DNA of 64,000 bases, taken from positions 124,001 to 188,000 of the forward strand of contig NC_016459.1 of assembly GCF_000226115.1 (NCBI RefSeq), in the 5' to 3' direction. Within the stretch, counting starts at the first letter, position 1, and the number at the start of each line of letters is the position of its first letter. This stretch comes from Thermothielavioides terrestris NRRL 8126 (lineage: Eukaryota; Ascomycota; Sordariomycetes; Sordariales; Chaetomiaceae). Under the pieces are notes generated by a model that did not search any database, was not told where the DNA came from, and was given only the letters and a program-made list of their open reading frames with translations. The position numbers were made by a program, and so were the translations under genes. Of this stretch, positions 35,367-44,913 are shown piece after piece.

Positions 35367-38300
35367 TCAGAACCCCCACTGTCTGCACCAGTTCTTCATC
35401 AGCTCCGGCGTGATCGCCTTCATCTCACGCATCGTCGGGCTGCAGCTTGTCGTCCGCGCCGTGTCCATGGCGACGTAGCGCTGGCCCTCCCTCGCCGCCT
35501 TCGCCCACGCCTTGTACGTGTCCAGCAGCTTGACACCCGGGTTCTTGCTGATGTCCTCGGTGCGGGCCTGGCTCTCCTCCAGCGCGGCGACCCACTCGTC
35601 CAGGCTGACCAGCTTCTTGATGCGGTCGCCGTAAAACTCCCGGACCGCCTGCGCCAGCGTCGCCCACTCTGTCGTGGCCGGGTTGGTCCCGTGGAAGTAC
35701 CCGTTGATGTCCTCGAGCGGCACGCTGCAGGTCACGCCCGACACCTCGAGCACCAACTTCGCGATGCCCTCGATCGGCGTCCAGTCGACCGTCGACATGC
35801 GCCCGAGGCTGTCGGGCAGCACGCCCAGATACAGCGAGCTGGCGATGATGCTGGGCAGCCACTCCTGCCGGTTCCAGGCGCCCTTGGCGCTGCTGGGCCC
35901 GGCGATCTGCCCGACGCGGATGATCTCAGCGGGCACGCCCGACACCTCGCTGGCCCGCTCCAGGACGAGGCTGCTGACGAGCTTGGAGCGGCCGTAGCCG
36001 CCGCGGCTGAGGCCGAGGTCGTGCAGCGGCCGCTCGGGCACCGGCTCCGGCGCGGTCCACGCGTCGACCGCGCCGATGGACGAGATGAACACGACGGGCA
36101 CGCGCTTCGCCGCGCGGCAGCTGAAGTCGGCCAGGTTGCGCACGCCGCGGATGTGCGGCTCGAACGACTCGACCGGCATGTTGAAGTTGACGGGCCACTG
36201 GTTGTGGATCACGCGGTCGACCTCGCCCAGCAGCCGGTCGTACGTCTCCCGGCCGAGCCCCAGGTCGGAGCGGGACATGTCGGCGCGGAGGAACTCGGCC
36301 TTGGAGAAGTCGGTGCTGAGGCCGCGCTCGGCGTTGCCCTTGCTCTGTCGCGTCTCGGCGTCGTCGGACCGGTTGAGGCAGATGACCTTCTTGACGCGCG
36401 GCGACGACAGCGCCAAGTCCAGCATGTACGACCCCAGCGCGCCCGTGGTGCCCGTGATGACGATCACCTGGCCCTCGTCTGCCGGCGGCGGCTTATCTTC
36501 GCGCGCCGGCGGCATGTCGCGGGTGTACTTCTGCAGGATGGCTTCCATCGCGTGATCTTCCTGCTCGGCCTCGCCGGTGGTGGCGTCCTGGCTGTCCTTG
36601 TTCACGACCGAGAACAGGTATTCCGCTAGCCGCCTCGCGGTTGGGTGGCCGTAGATGACCCGCGTCGCAAGGGCCGAAGCGTCCACCCGGACGCCCGCGG
36701 CTTCCAGGCCGGCCCGGAGCAGCCGGGACGCGTTGATGACCTGCATCGAGTCGATGCCCGCCGTGAAGAAGTCCGTGTCCGGCTCCAGCTTGGGCGCGTG
36801 CAGCCACTTCTCGAAGAGCGTCTCGATGGACTGCGTCAGTGCCTCCCTCGACCGAAGGTCCATCTTCGGTGCCTCAGACGACGCGACCTCGCCAGCCCGT
36901 TCGTAGAGCTTGTCGATCTCGTCCTTGTACATCCGCACGGTGGCCGCGCGTTGGATGGTTCCCTTGCTCGTTCGGAGGAAGGGCATGTCTGGTTTTGACA
37001 GCCCAATCATCTGCCGCCCGATCTGGCCGTGGGCGACCGTTTCTTTGTTGGCCTTGACCACCAGGGGCCAGACGCTGTCGATGAACTCCTTGACCTCCTT
37101 TTCGCTCCCGGGGTGCTGCGCTGGCTCGAGAATGAGCGCCGGCTGGAAGCGGTTGCTGCCGACCACCAACGCGCCCTTGACTCCGGGGTGATCCATCATC
37201 CGCACTTCGATATCGACGGGATTGAGTTTCTCGCCGTTGGAGAAGACGATGATGTTGTCGGCTCGCCCGTGGTAGATCCAGTGGTCTGGCAGCGACGGAT
37301 GCGGCATGTACAGGTCTTTCGTCCTGTACTCGTTGGCGTCGGGGAAGGTGTAGAAGAATCCCTGATAGCCGGGGTGCTTGTCCTTCCGCACGACGACCAG
37401 CTCATACACGTTCGGCTCAGCCGACTCCCTCCACTCACAGCCGAACAGCTCTGAGTTGAAGATGAAGTATCGCCAGAGCTTTTGGTCCGGCTGCCAATAG
37501 AAGGGAAAGGGGGTAAATCTGCACACATCACTTAGTGTCAGGAGGTACAGCGCTCGTGGGTTGCCAGCAACGTACTCTGTGGCCGATATGAGGTTCATCA
37601 ATGTCACGCCCCTATTTACCAGCCTGTCCCCTGCTTCCCCAGCAAGGTTGCCTGCCAGTTTTCTTGTCAGCATGCAGCATGCTGCATGGGCCGCCCAGCT
37701 GCGATGGGAAGCTGCTTACCACCACCAAAGCACACCAGTTTAAGCTGCTTCAGCGCAGCGACGCCTTCTTCCAACTGGCTCAGTTCCTCGAGGATCGCGG
37801 GTGGCAAGAACACCGCGTCTGTGTCCGAACACCTGAGGCATTCCACAGCCATGTCCGCCGAGAGCGGGCGGTCACCGATGCCGAAGGCTATCGGAAGGTC
37901 CCAGTAGTGCACCATGAGTGACGAGAGGTAGAGGCCAGCGGCATGGTACATGGGCACTTGCGAGCATTGGCGGTCAGCAGAATAAACCGATGATAAAAAG
38001 ATGGGTGCTGCTAATAGATGGTCGGTTTGCTTACTCGGATTCAGGATTCTTTTCGATCTGCGCGAAATCTCGTCGACCCAGATTCTCCTGCCCTTCCATT
38101 CGCCAAGATTGTGGTACTTATCGCCGATTGCCAACATCCCCTGTCTCACTACGATGGGTTTGGGAAGCCCCGTGCTGCCGCTGGTGTGCAGAACCACCCA
38201 TGGATCCCACTCAGCCTGCTCGAACGTCTTGTTATAGGGATACGGCTCGACGTGCTCCTCGGAAAACCATCCTGCGACGGGGAACTGAGTGAGCACCAGA

Positions 38301-38851
38301 TGTGTCAGTTGACATGGATCCTCATATTATTTGTTAAGCTCATCAAAGACGAGCCGAGTCAATTTTTGGGTTGTGTCAGGGGCCGTACGTACCGTCATGA
38401 AGGCGCGCATGTCTCGTTCCTGCAACCAGGACTGGACCGTGTCCTTGTACGCCGCGTCGAACCAGATGAAGTGGCAGTCAGTCTGCTCGAACAGGTTGAG
38501 CTGGCCCTCGAGTGTGTTGCGCGGCGAGATAAAGAGGGCCTTGTAGCCGGCCTTGATGACGCCGAGCGCGAAGACGAGGTAGCGGACATCGTTCGGGCCG
38601 ATGTAGGCGACGGTGGGAAATTCCCCGTCAGCTGGGAGGCCGGCGACATTGACGAGCTTGTGGGCGACTCTGTTGATGGCGTTGGCTGCTTGCTTGTACG
38701 TGATTTTCTTCCACCCGTCCTTAGGGTCGGAGGAGTTGGGGATGGATACCCATTCGCGGTGGGGCTCGTTCCGGGCCCGATCATCGATGATGTCGACGAA
38801 GAGCCGCTTGCCGTACGCTGTCGGTTGCGCCGGGGTCTTCTGGGAGTCCAT
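35367..38851 (-). CDS. NRPS-like adenylate-forming reductase (A-T-R)
   Basis: Activates a carboxylic acid with ATP, loads it on a phosphopantetheine arm and reduces it with NAD(P)H to an aldehyde. Exons (minus): 38851-38393, 38284-38035, 37956-37720, 37651-37576, 37518-35367; 1057 residues. Adenylation domain about 1-540: A3 motif LHTSGSTGLPKP (TSGSTG at 187-192), A8-type GRADNIIVFSNGEKLNP (425-441), A10-type SKGTIQR with Lys about 526. Carrier domain: FFTAGIDSMQ, with the attachment Ser at about 598. Reductase domain: TGTTGALG (696-703), HNQWPVNFN (779-787) and catalytic YGRSK (Tyr849, Lys853). No condensation domain. The fourth intron (37575-37519, 57 bp) is in frame and could be missed; removing it gives a continuous domain. 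The start at 38851 is chosen by similarity of the N-terminus; an in-frame Met 63 bp upstream is possible. The substrate, probably an aryl or keto acid, is unknown. Confidence 0.9.
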
Positions 38852-39958
38852 ATTTGCGGAGTCTGGTCCGAGGTGCTTCCTGATCGAACAACCCGCTAAT
38901 TTTGCTACTTTCAAGAGCGAAGGACATCCTCCGGGTTTTTATCATCGCCATTTACGGGAAGAGGCGGTGGAGGTCGCCATGGGGTTCGGCATCGTCGGAT
39001 TTCCCTCGCGACGCGAGGAGGACGAGCGGACGGGCTATCCAACGAATCGACAGTGAGCTCCAGCTGCTACGTCACAGCCGGGTCATGGCACCCTACTTCG
39101 TACTCAAAGCTCGCTCGCCGAGGCCGCGGCGGTGTCATCCGGGATCCCCAGTTTAGGTCTTGGTTGTGTTGAAGGTCTCCACCTGCTGTTGTTCACGCGC
39201 TCACTAATCGCCCCCGATCTGCGGTCCGCTCCGTGGCGGAAAGCTTGCTCCGACTGCCGCACCGTTACGCTAGACTGCGGGGACCCCCGCAAGTACGCGC
39301 CATAATTGAGCCGCCTGGATTCCCGGGATTTACTGAGCGCGCAGAGACCGCATTGTGCTGATCACTCGCGAAGCCATCGGCTGCGAGGCTTCCGCGGTGG
39401 GATCACATATAATTGATCCTACTATAGCAATTTTGTTCTGTACCTGATGTTGATTGCCTAGGTAGACAGTAAGATTCCACCTGAACATCTGCGTCTCCAG
39501 CTAGATTGGCATACGTAACTCAGGTGGCATCCATTAATTCCAGGTGCTAGCGGCCAAACGCAAACGAATGGAACCCTAAAAAGTCAACAGGCAAATTCTC
39601 AGGGCTTGTTCTTTCTCAGCCGTGACCGGTCTTGCCTGGATGGTTCCAGCATCTGATAAATAGAAACATCACCGGGTCAGCGAGGACAAGAAGTTTGAAC
39701 AACAGGCCGTGCGGACGCAGTCACCCTCCTTCGCAGGTATAGAAAGAGTGCTGCTGGCTGTGGAGAGCAAATTGAGATGAGAGTCAAAGCCGACCTCCTG
39801 CCGACCTCAAGTATATTCCTTCTCCTGCTCCTCAACTGCCTCATCGCCTTGCTTCCTCTCGTCGCTCCGACCCATCCACCACCACGTTAATCGTACCTAC
39901 AAACCTACCTATCACCAGGTGAGCACCAGATACCTGGCTTTTGCCATTGGTTATCGTC
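38852..39958. other. Divergent promoter region
   Basis: About 1.1 kb between the starts of the reductase (minus) and the effector-like pseudogene (plus), so both promoters should lie here. The part before 39900 has CT-rich leader-like sequence (about 39815-39880). No open gene recognised. Confidence 0.5.
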
Positions 39959-40367
39959 ATGGCTTTTCTCGCGCTTCATTTCTTCCTTGCGACAATCGGT
40001 CTGATCGGCTGCACGCCGGCAGACGTTTCTCATCGGACCTCGTCGCTCGATTCCTTGCTTCCCCCCCGGCAGTGTTCGGGTCGCCAACAGTCTTTGGCAC
40101 AGCGAGACGGCTTTGAATACCACCGACGACACCACAGATCGGTCCGCCGCTGTCACCACATGCGACGGCTCGAGTTACGAAAATCGCGCAAGCCCCGCAT
40201 CGCCGCTGGTTGAGGACTGCCTGAAGTTCCGCGACATTGTTTCTGGGCCCGGAACATGGTGAGACCAGCTTCAATACCTTGGGGCCAAACGTTGTATACT
40301 TACAAAGTTCTAAGTTGCGTGCCTGACACCGGACGGTCAATATTTTCACCCAGCACCAGCTTGTCAA

Positions 40368-41687
40368 CGACCCCCTGAAAAACACATGCCAGATTTCTTA
40401 GAAACACATGCCAGCCAGGGGCGGCCCGTGCGCTCCCACCAACACTTTGCAGCGAGCGCCACCACAACCCCTAGCTAGCATGTCACAACAGGAATCGCAA
40501 GAGAACTGTTGAGAGATCCAAACAGTCAGTTGCCACGTTGCTTACCAAAGGAGAGGGCATTTGTAAACACGGATATAAAGCTGTGTTGGGCGTTGACCAG
40601 AGCAGCTTCTTATCGATAAGACCACTTATTAATAGAGCCGGGCTTTTGGGACTGTAGGCACCGGGCCCGCGGGACTGTACCACGTGATTCTACCCCACTT
40701 ATTTCCCAATTCGCCCGCCACCCTTAGATCCATCTGCCCACCACACTTAGATCCATCATCTGCCCACTACACTCTGGCTCTCTAGCTCTCTCTGGCGTAG
40801 GCTAAATGGCTCAAAAATGCAATAAAATCCAGAGAACTCAATCTTGTTTTTTTCTGACTAAGCAAGTGGCCATGACTAAGCTGTATTACCGCCCACCAGC
40901 GCCTTGCTCACCTGCCCTGCCTACGCCTTGCGCCCTGCCGCCATGCTTCTGCCCGTACTGCTTGCCTATGTAGGTGCCTGCGTGGGTGCTTGCGTGGGTG
41001 CTTGCGTGGGTGCTTCTGTGGGTGCCTGGGTTACCGGTTGGCGGTTGGGAATGACGTCCTTGCGGTCCAACTCGCTCAGGTCGATGCCCTCCCATTGAGA
41101 CGCATTCCAGCGTATCAACGGCTGTAATCCTGTCAACCGCGACGGCTGTGACCCTGGCACAATAGGCGCCGTCGACCGTGGTGCCGATTTAGCCTGTGCC
41201 AGAGAGAGCTAGAGAGCCAGAGTGCAGTGAGCGGATGGACCTACTGTGTAAGTGTAGTGGGCAGAAAGATCTTAGCGTGGCGGGCGAATTGGGAAATAAG
41301 TGGGGTAGAATCACGTGGTACAGTCCCGCGGGCCCGGTGCCTACAGTCCCAAAAGCCCGGCTCTATTAATAATAGAGCATCACGTGACTTTGCAGCTCGG
41401 AGGCTTAGCGCGTAGGAGGCGGCCAAGGCGGGCAGTATTTAAGCTTGTTCAACTACATTTTGACCATTTCAGCCAATTCTGCGTTTTCCATCAAATCTGC
41501 ATTTTCCAGCCTCTTCAACAACACCAGCAACATCGTCATTTGGTACGTATTCTTGTGGCGACATGCATGCTAGGGGTTGTGGTGGCGTTGTGGTGGCGCT
41601 CGCTGCGAAATTTTGGTTGGAGCGCACGAGCCGCCCCTGGCTAGCATGTTTTTCTAAGAAATCTGGCATGTGTTTTTAAGGGGGTCG
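40368..41687. mobile_element. Long-inverted-repeat DNA element (MULE-like MITE) inside the effector gene
   Basis: 1320 bp flanked by a perfect 9-bp duplication GCTTGTCAA (40359-40367 and 41688-41696). The arms are about 445-500 bp long (40368-40812 and about 41184-41687) and inverted to each other. The termini are CGACCCCCTGAAAAACACATG and, inverted, CGACCCCCTTAAAAACACATG. They stay nearly identical in blocks such as GAGCCGGGCTTTTGGGACTG and CTCTGGCTCTCTAGCTCTCT but diverge in the middle of each arm. TSD length and long TIRs fit a non-autonomous Mutator-like element. The TIRs differ from those of the 25136-31365 MULE, so another family mobilised it. It is not RIP-mutated. Confidence 0.88.
40890..41165 (-). 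other. Unique centre of the long-TIR element, possible captured coding piece
   Basis: On the minus strand a 64-residue frame (41160 to 40966) includes RWNASQWEGIDLSELDRKD followed by a TQAP-type repeat made by four 12-bp GTGGGTGCTTGC units. It is unrelated to a transposase as far as I can see. It may be part of a host gene picked up by the element (Pack-MULE style) or chance coding of a minisatellite. Confidence 0.35.
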
Positions 41688-41913
41688 GCTTGTCAAGTAC
41701 GCCACCGGCGCGTTCGGCGTCGACGCAAACAGCGGGCGGGACGGGGAGGCGTCCTACTTCAAGGTTGGCAACAACAACATCCGGGCGCTGATCGCCGATT
41801 CCATCGACCAGTTCAGGTGGGCAGACAATGGCGTCGATCGCGTCGCAGCGAAGGGGTTTATGTCCTGCGACCCGGATGGACTTCAGAGTGGGTGGGGGAT
41901 CTATCACACTTGA

Positions 41914-42920
41914 TCTGGTAATCCCATTTGCTTCGGGAGTTCTGGGCTGGGTGGGAGGATTTGGCAAGGTCATTCTCTCGATCCGGGGCCATTGGAGGGA
42001 CGGCTGGAGGTATTGCTAGAGGAATTCTGGAGTAGACAGGAAGAATTTTGGTAATACATCTCCATGGGAATCAACTGGCACGGAACTTGTGTTTCATGCG
42101 GACCCTGCTCAAACAACAAAATTTTTCCTGGCCCTCAACGTAACGACGATCTATCTGAATGTCGATCATTCAGTTCAATCAGACCCGAATCTTCTGGCGA
42201 GCATACAAGTTGTGCTCCATCTCCAAAGTATCATAATCGGTGTCGTTGCCCTGCATCCAACTCCGCCATCCTGCCGGAGACACCCAACATTTGGCCGCTT
42301 GGTCGCGACACAAGAGCCGAGGTCATCGGATCAGGCATCCTCACTACGTCGACCATGAGATTGGACGGGTTAAGATCTTTACCAACATTGTCAGCTGCAC
42401 TTGTACGCTTTCTGTGTCCTGGAGAGTCCGACGCCGATGTTCCGTTGTGGGCAAGTCCCAGAGAGGAGGTGCCGGATGGCCGCCTCGAACGCCGCCAGGA
42501 ACATCTCCTTGCCTATGATTCCCACTTCGTCCTTCACATACCCCCTCAGGGAGTGCGTGTTTGTCGAGAATGAGAATGGTGATCCGTCCCCTGCGCACGC
42601 GGCAGCTGTGGTCTCGAATGATGTTGGGTGGGGAGGTTGGGGGATGAGGGGAAGGGTCGGACTCATCAATCGTTGATCCCTACTTCTGACTGAATGGATT
42701 CATTTATCCCGGTACTGCTTTGCTTACTGAGGCATCAAGGAATGGCAAGTGCGTGATCAGCGAGACACACTGGCGCTGGGTTAAGGGTGCATCGGCCTTC
42801 TATTCTTGCACACAGTACGCCACAGATGGGCTTGGTGTTCACTTTTCTTCCCAGTTTTGACTGCACATGGCCAGCACACTGATGTGCACAGATATTCCCA
42901 ATTTAGCACATGCCTAATTA
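41914..42920. other. Region without a recognised gene
   Basis: Contains overlapping open frames on both strands (for example 42064-42573 plus and 42669-42391 minus, 92 aa). The minus frame has a helix-like stretch (EMFLAAFEAAIRHLLSG) but matches no family I know. It could be a degraded gene. Confidence 0.4.
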
Positions 42921-43096
42921 CCAGTGGTTGCAGCGGAGTGGTAATGTGCGTGAGTGAGGAAGATTGCGTGAGGTTGTCCTCGCTTCCACAGGTTCAACTC
43001 CCTGCACCCACTGGCATTTTCTTTCTTTCTTTCTTTCTTTCTTTCTCTTTTTTTCTTTTTCTTCCTTTTTATTTTTTATTTTTTTTTTTTTTTTGC
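42921..43096 (+). repeat. tRNA-derived SINE-like unit with pyrimidine tail
   Basis: A 94-nt tRNA-like head (42921-43014) has a 7-bp acceptor-type stem (CCAGTGG / CCACTGG), an A-box-like GCAGCGGAGTGG at 42930-42941, a variable-arm-like GAGG TTGT CCTC, and a B-box GGTTCAACTCC at 42991-43001. It is followed by (TTTC)n and T runs to about 43096. There is no clean anticodon stem and the T loop is one base too long, so it is not a working tRNA gene. A Pol III-derived SINE fits better. Confidence 0.45.
43019..43096. repeat. (TTTC)n / poly(T) simple repeat
   Basis: Seven or so TTTC units and then T-rich sequence with a final run of at least 16 T residues. Confidence 0.9.
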
Positions 43097-43827
43097 ATGT
43101 GTGTCTACTAACTGTCTCGAGAAAGTCTAAGGTCCTAATGTGATCTAGCTTTGTTTCCTTGCAGCCTGTTACCTAAAGAAGTTGAGACCTGATAGTAGAC
43201 TGTCGAGTTCGCTAGCTTCTACACTGTTGGTCAAATACTTCTTTCATGACAGTGCCCTGTAGCGTTACTATGCGTCCAACAGACCGAGCGCATCCCAACC
43301 CTGGACGTTCAACTGTGGGTTGATCAGGATTGGATAGTTGGCCACATCGGCCAAAGGCAGACAATCGTTTTCTACGAGAACCGCTATCACGAAGGCCAGT
43401 TTGCAAGTTCCCATTCCCAAGTTCCCTAGATCAACAAAAGAGATGCGCAGATAATACCTGATATCTTCGGAGGCAACCGCAGTTGAACCGCCGTCGTATT
43501 TATAAGGCTAATTCGGTTTTGATGAACATTCCATTTCGCGGCACGGAAACGACGGAAGCATGGTTGTCGCCTTCTCTCGGAACGCGGGTATGAACGTCTT
43601 CACCGTGAGGGCATTGCGGCTGCTGCCCACGACGGGGTTCGCCCACCGCGCTGACAAAATTAGGAGTATGGATTTATTCGCTGCAAACCCGGCTCAGCGT
43701 ACAAAACACACAGCTACTCAACAGACATAAGGCAAAGCCAGTCGGTATGGAACCACATCCACCCGGCCCCTAGCGCAGTCTCCGACTATCGTACACCAGC
43801 AAATAATGCGCACAGCCCGCCTCCTGC
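43097..43827. other. Intergenic region
   Basis: About 730 bp; only short ORFs. It includes the 3' UTR region of the DUF423 gene. Nothing else recognised. Confidence 0.5.
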
Positions 43828-44363
43828 TCATGAACGTGGCCACCGCAGGCCAGCACCGCGCTTGCCAAAGGCCAGCGCGAGCCAGCCGGCAATGAGACAC
43901 ATGCCGCCCAGCGGCGTGACAGGGCCCAGGAACCTGAACCGCTCGGTATCAAGGGTCAGGGCGTACAGGCTGCCACTGAACATGGTCATGCCGGCAGTGA
44001 AGAGCGAGCCGGCGACGGGGTTGCTGCTGGCTACGAGCAAGGCGACGGAGTGGATGAGCTGGAGGGCGCGCGCGCGTCGCGAATCAAGGTTCGTCATCAG
44101 TGATTCGATTCTGAGCTGAATTTTGGAGGGGTTGGGGCTGGCTGCGGACTACCTGGTAATGAGCGGCGGTGGACCAGTTGGCCAGCTTGTTGGGGTCCGT
44201 GATGTGCTTCTTGAGCCCATGGGCGCCGAACGCACCGAGCATGACGCCGGTTGCGCCGAAGACGGCTGGGTAAGTGGCCGCAGGTCAGCCGCGCACGATG
44301 ACTGCGTTGTAAAAGGAAGATGGATTGTGTACCCCCGGTTTTCCAAAGGATGGAGGAGCTCAT
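43828..44363 (-). CDS. DUF423 / TMEM256-type small membrane protein
   Basis: A 124-residue integral membrane protein of a family widespread in bacteria and eukaryotes with no proven function; in fungi possibly mitochondrial. Exons (minus): 44363-44333, 44265-44153, 44058-43828, with GT-AG introns of 67 and 94 bp that keep the frame. Family marks: GVMLGAFGAHGLK near the N-terminus, then AAHYQLIHSVALL across the second intron, MFSGSLYALTL and VTPLGGMCLIAGWLALAF. The hydrophobic segments give four helices, the expected length and layout. An ATTGG/CCAAT box (44643-44647) lies about 280 bp upstream of the start. The copia B element begins only 350 bp upstream. Confidence 0.88.
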
Positions 44364-44714
44364 GGTGTCGGTTTCGGCAGTTTCGGCAGTGTCTGCGGTC
44401 GCTTCGGTGTGGATGAGGGGCGAGGTCTCGTCGGCTGACATCCAAGATTTGGGCCAGTTTTGGACCAGTCGATGGCGCGTTTGCTTCTCAAGGGATTGTC
44501 GCACGTCGCTTTGGAGTTCAGTGCCTTGGCTGGCAGATCGGGTGGCTACGTTGAAGCAAAGCAGCAGTGGAGCTTGTGTGAAGTCAAAATAAGCATCCGT
44601 GTGGCGCGCGGGATTCCAGGTCACCGAGCACAGGCGCTCTGGCCAATCAGCAGGGGATCCGCTTCCAGGAACAGAGCGCAACGGAGCGCAACCCTCACGA
44701 TGACTGGCTCTGAC
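44364..44714. promoter_or_regulatory. Upstream region of the DUF423 gene, truncated by copia B
   Basis: 351 bp of unmutated sequence between the DUF423 start and the copia B 5' LTR. It includes the inverted CCAAT box at 44643-44647. The last five bases (CTGAC) are the copia B target site. Confidence 0.5.
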
Positions 44715-44913
44715 TGTCACGTCAGGGGTAAGGGGCTCAGAGCTTGGTATAACGCACTGGCCATAGTTTCCCCACTCCTGGATATATATATACCACGCTC
44801 TGTTCAGTCCTTAGCTTTCCTTTGTACTAGAACAACGCACTCTCTTTACATTCCGATGCTCTGCTACGATCCTACCGTTGCATCTATATATTGTAGCTCG
44901 CTATAGTATATCA
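44715..44913 (+). repeat. 5' LTR of copia B
   Basis: 199 bp, TGTCACGTCA to CTATAGTATATCA. The outer part is unmutated; the inner 30-40 bp is RIP-changed compared with the 3' LTR. Confidence 0.92.

Larger units (their letters stand above)
39959..41913 (+). pseudogene. Hce2 (Ecp2-type effector) gene disrupted by an inverted-repeat transposon
   Basis: Secreted protein of the Hce2 family (homologues of the Cladosporium fulvum Ecp2 effector, some linked to host cell death). The gene has an apparent signal peptide from the Met at 39959 (MAFLALHFFLATIGLIG). The first half of the domain, with a Cys, an Asn-x-x-Ser-type stretch and an ASPLVEDC motif, lies at about 40107-40256. The second half, with a GV.AN core and a late Cys, runs from the TSD at 41688 to the TGA at 41911-41913. 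It is broken three ways: a 1320-bp element sits inside the domain; the signal-peptide frame and domain frame differ, the shift coinciding with a C7 run at 40061-40067; and the intron starting near 40255 lacks a clear acceptor in the right phase. It is very unlikely to make a functional product. Confidence 0.75.

Noticed and set aside
35691..36629. 312-aa open frame antisense to the reductase
   Set aside because: It lies opposite conserved reductase-domain coding in a GC-rich region. Its composition (Arg/Ala/His-rich) is that of a shadow frame and it matches no family.
42391..42669. 92-aa minus-strand frame as a gene
   Set aside because: No family pattern, no convincing splice partners, and competing frames on the other strand. 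Kept only as a note in the region entry.
42921..43014. Functional tRNA gene
   Set aside because: No proper anticodon stem, T loop one base too long and T stem mispaired. A SINE-like or pseudo-tRNA reading fits better.
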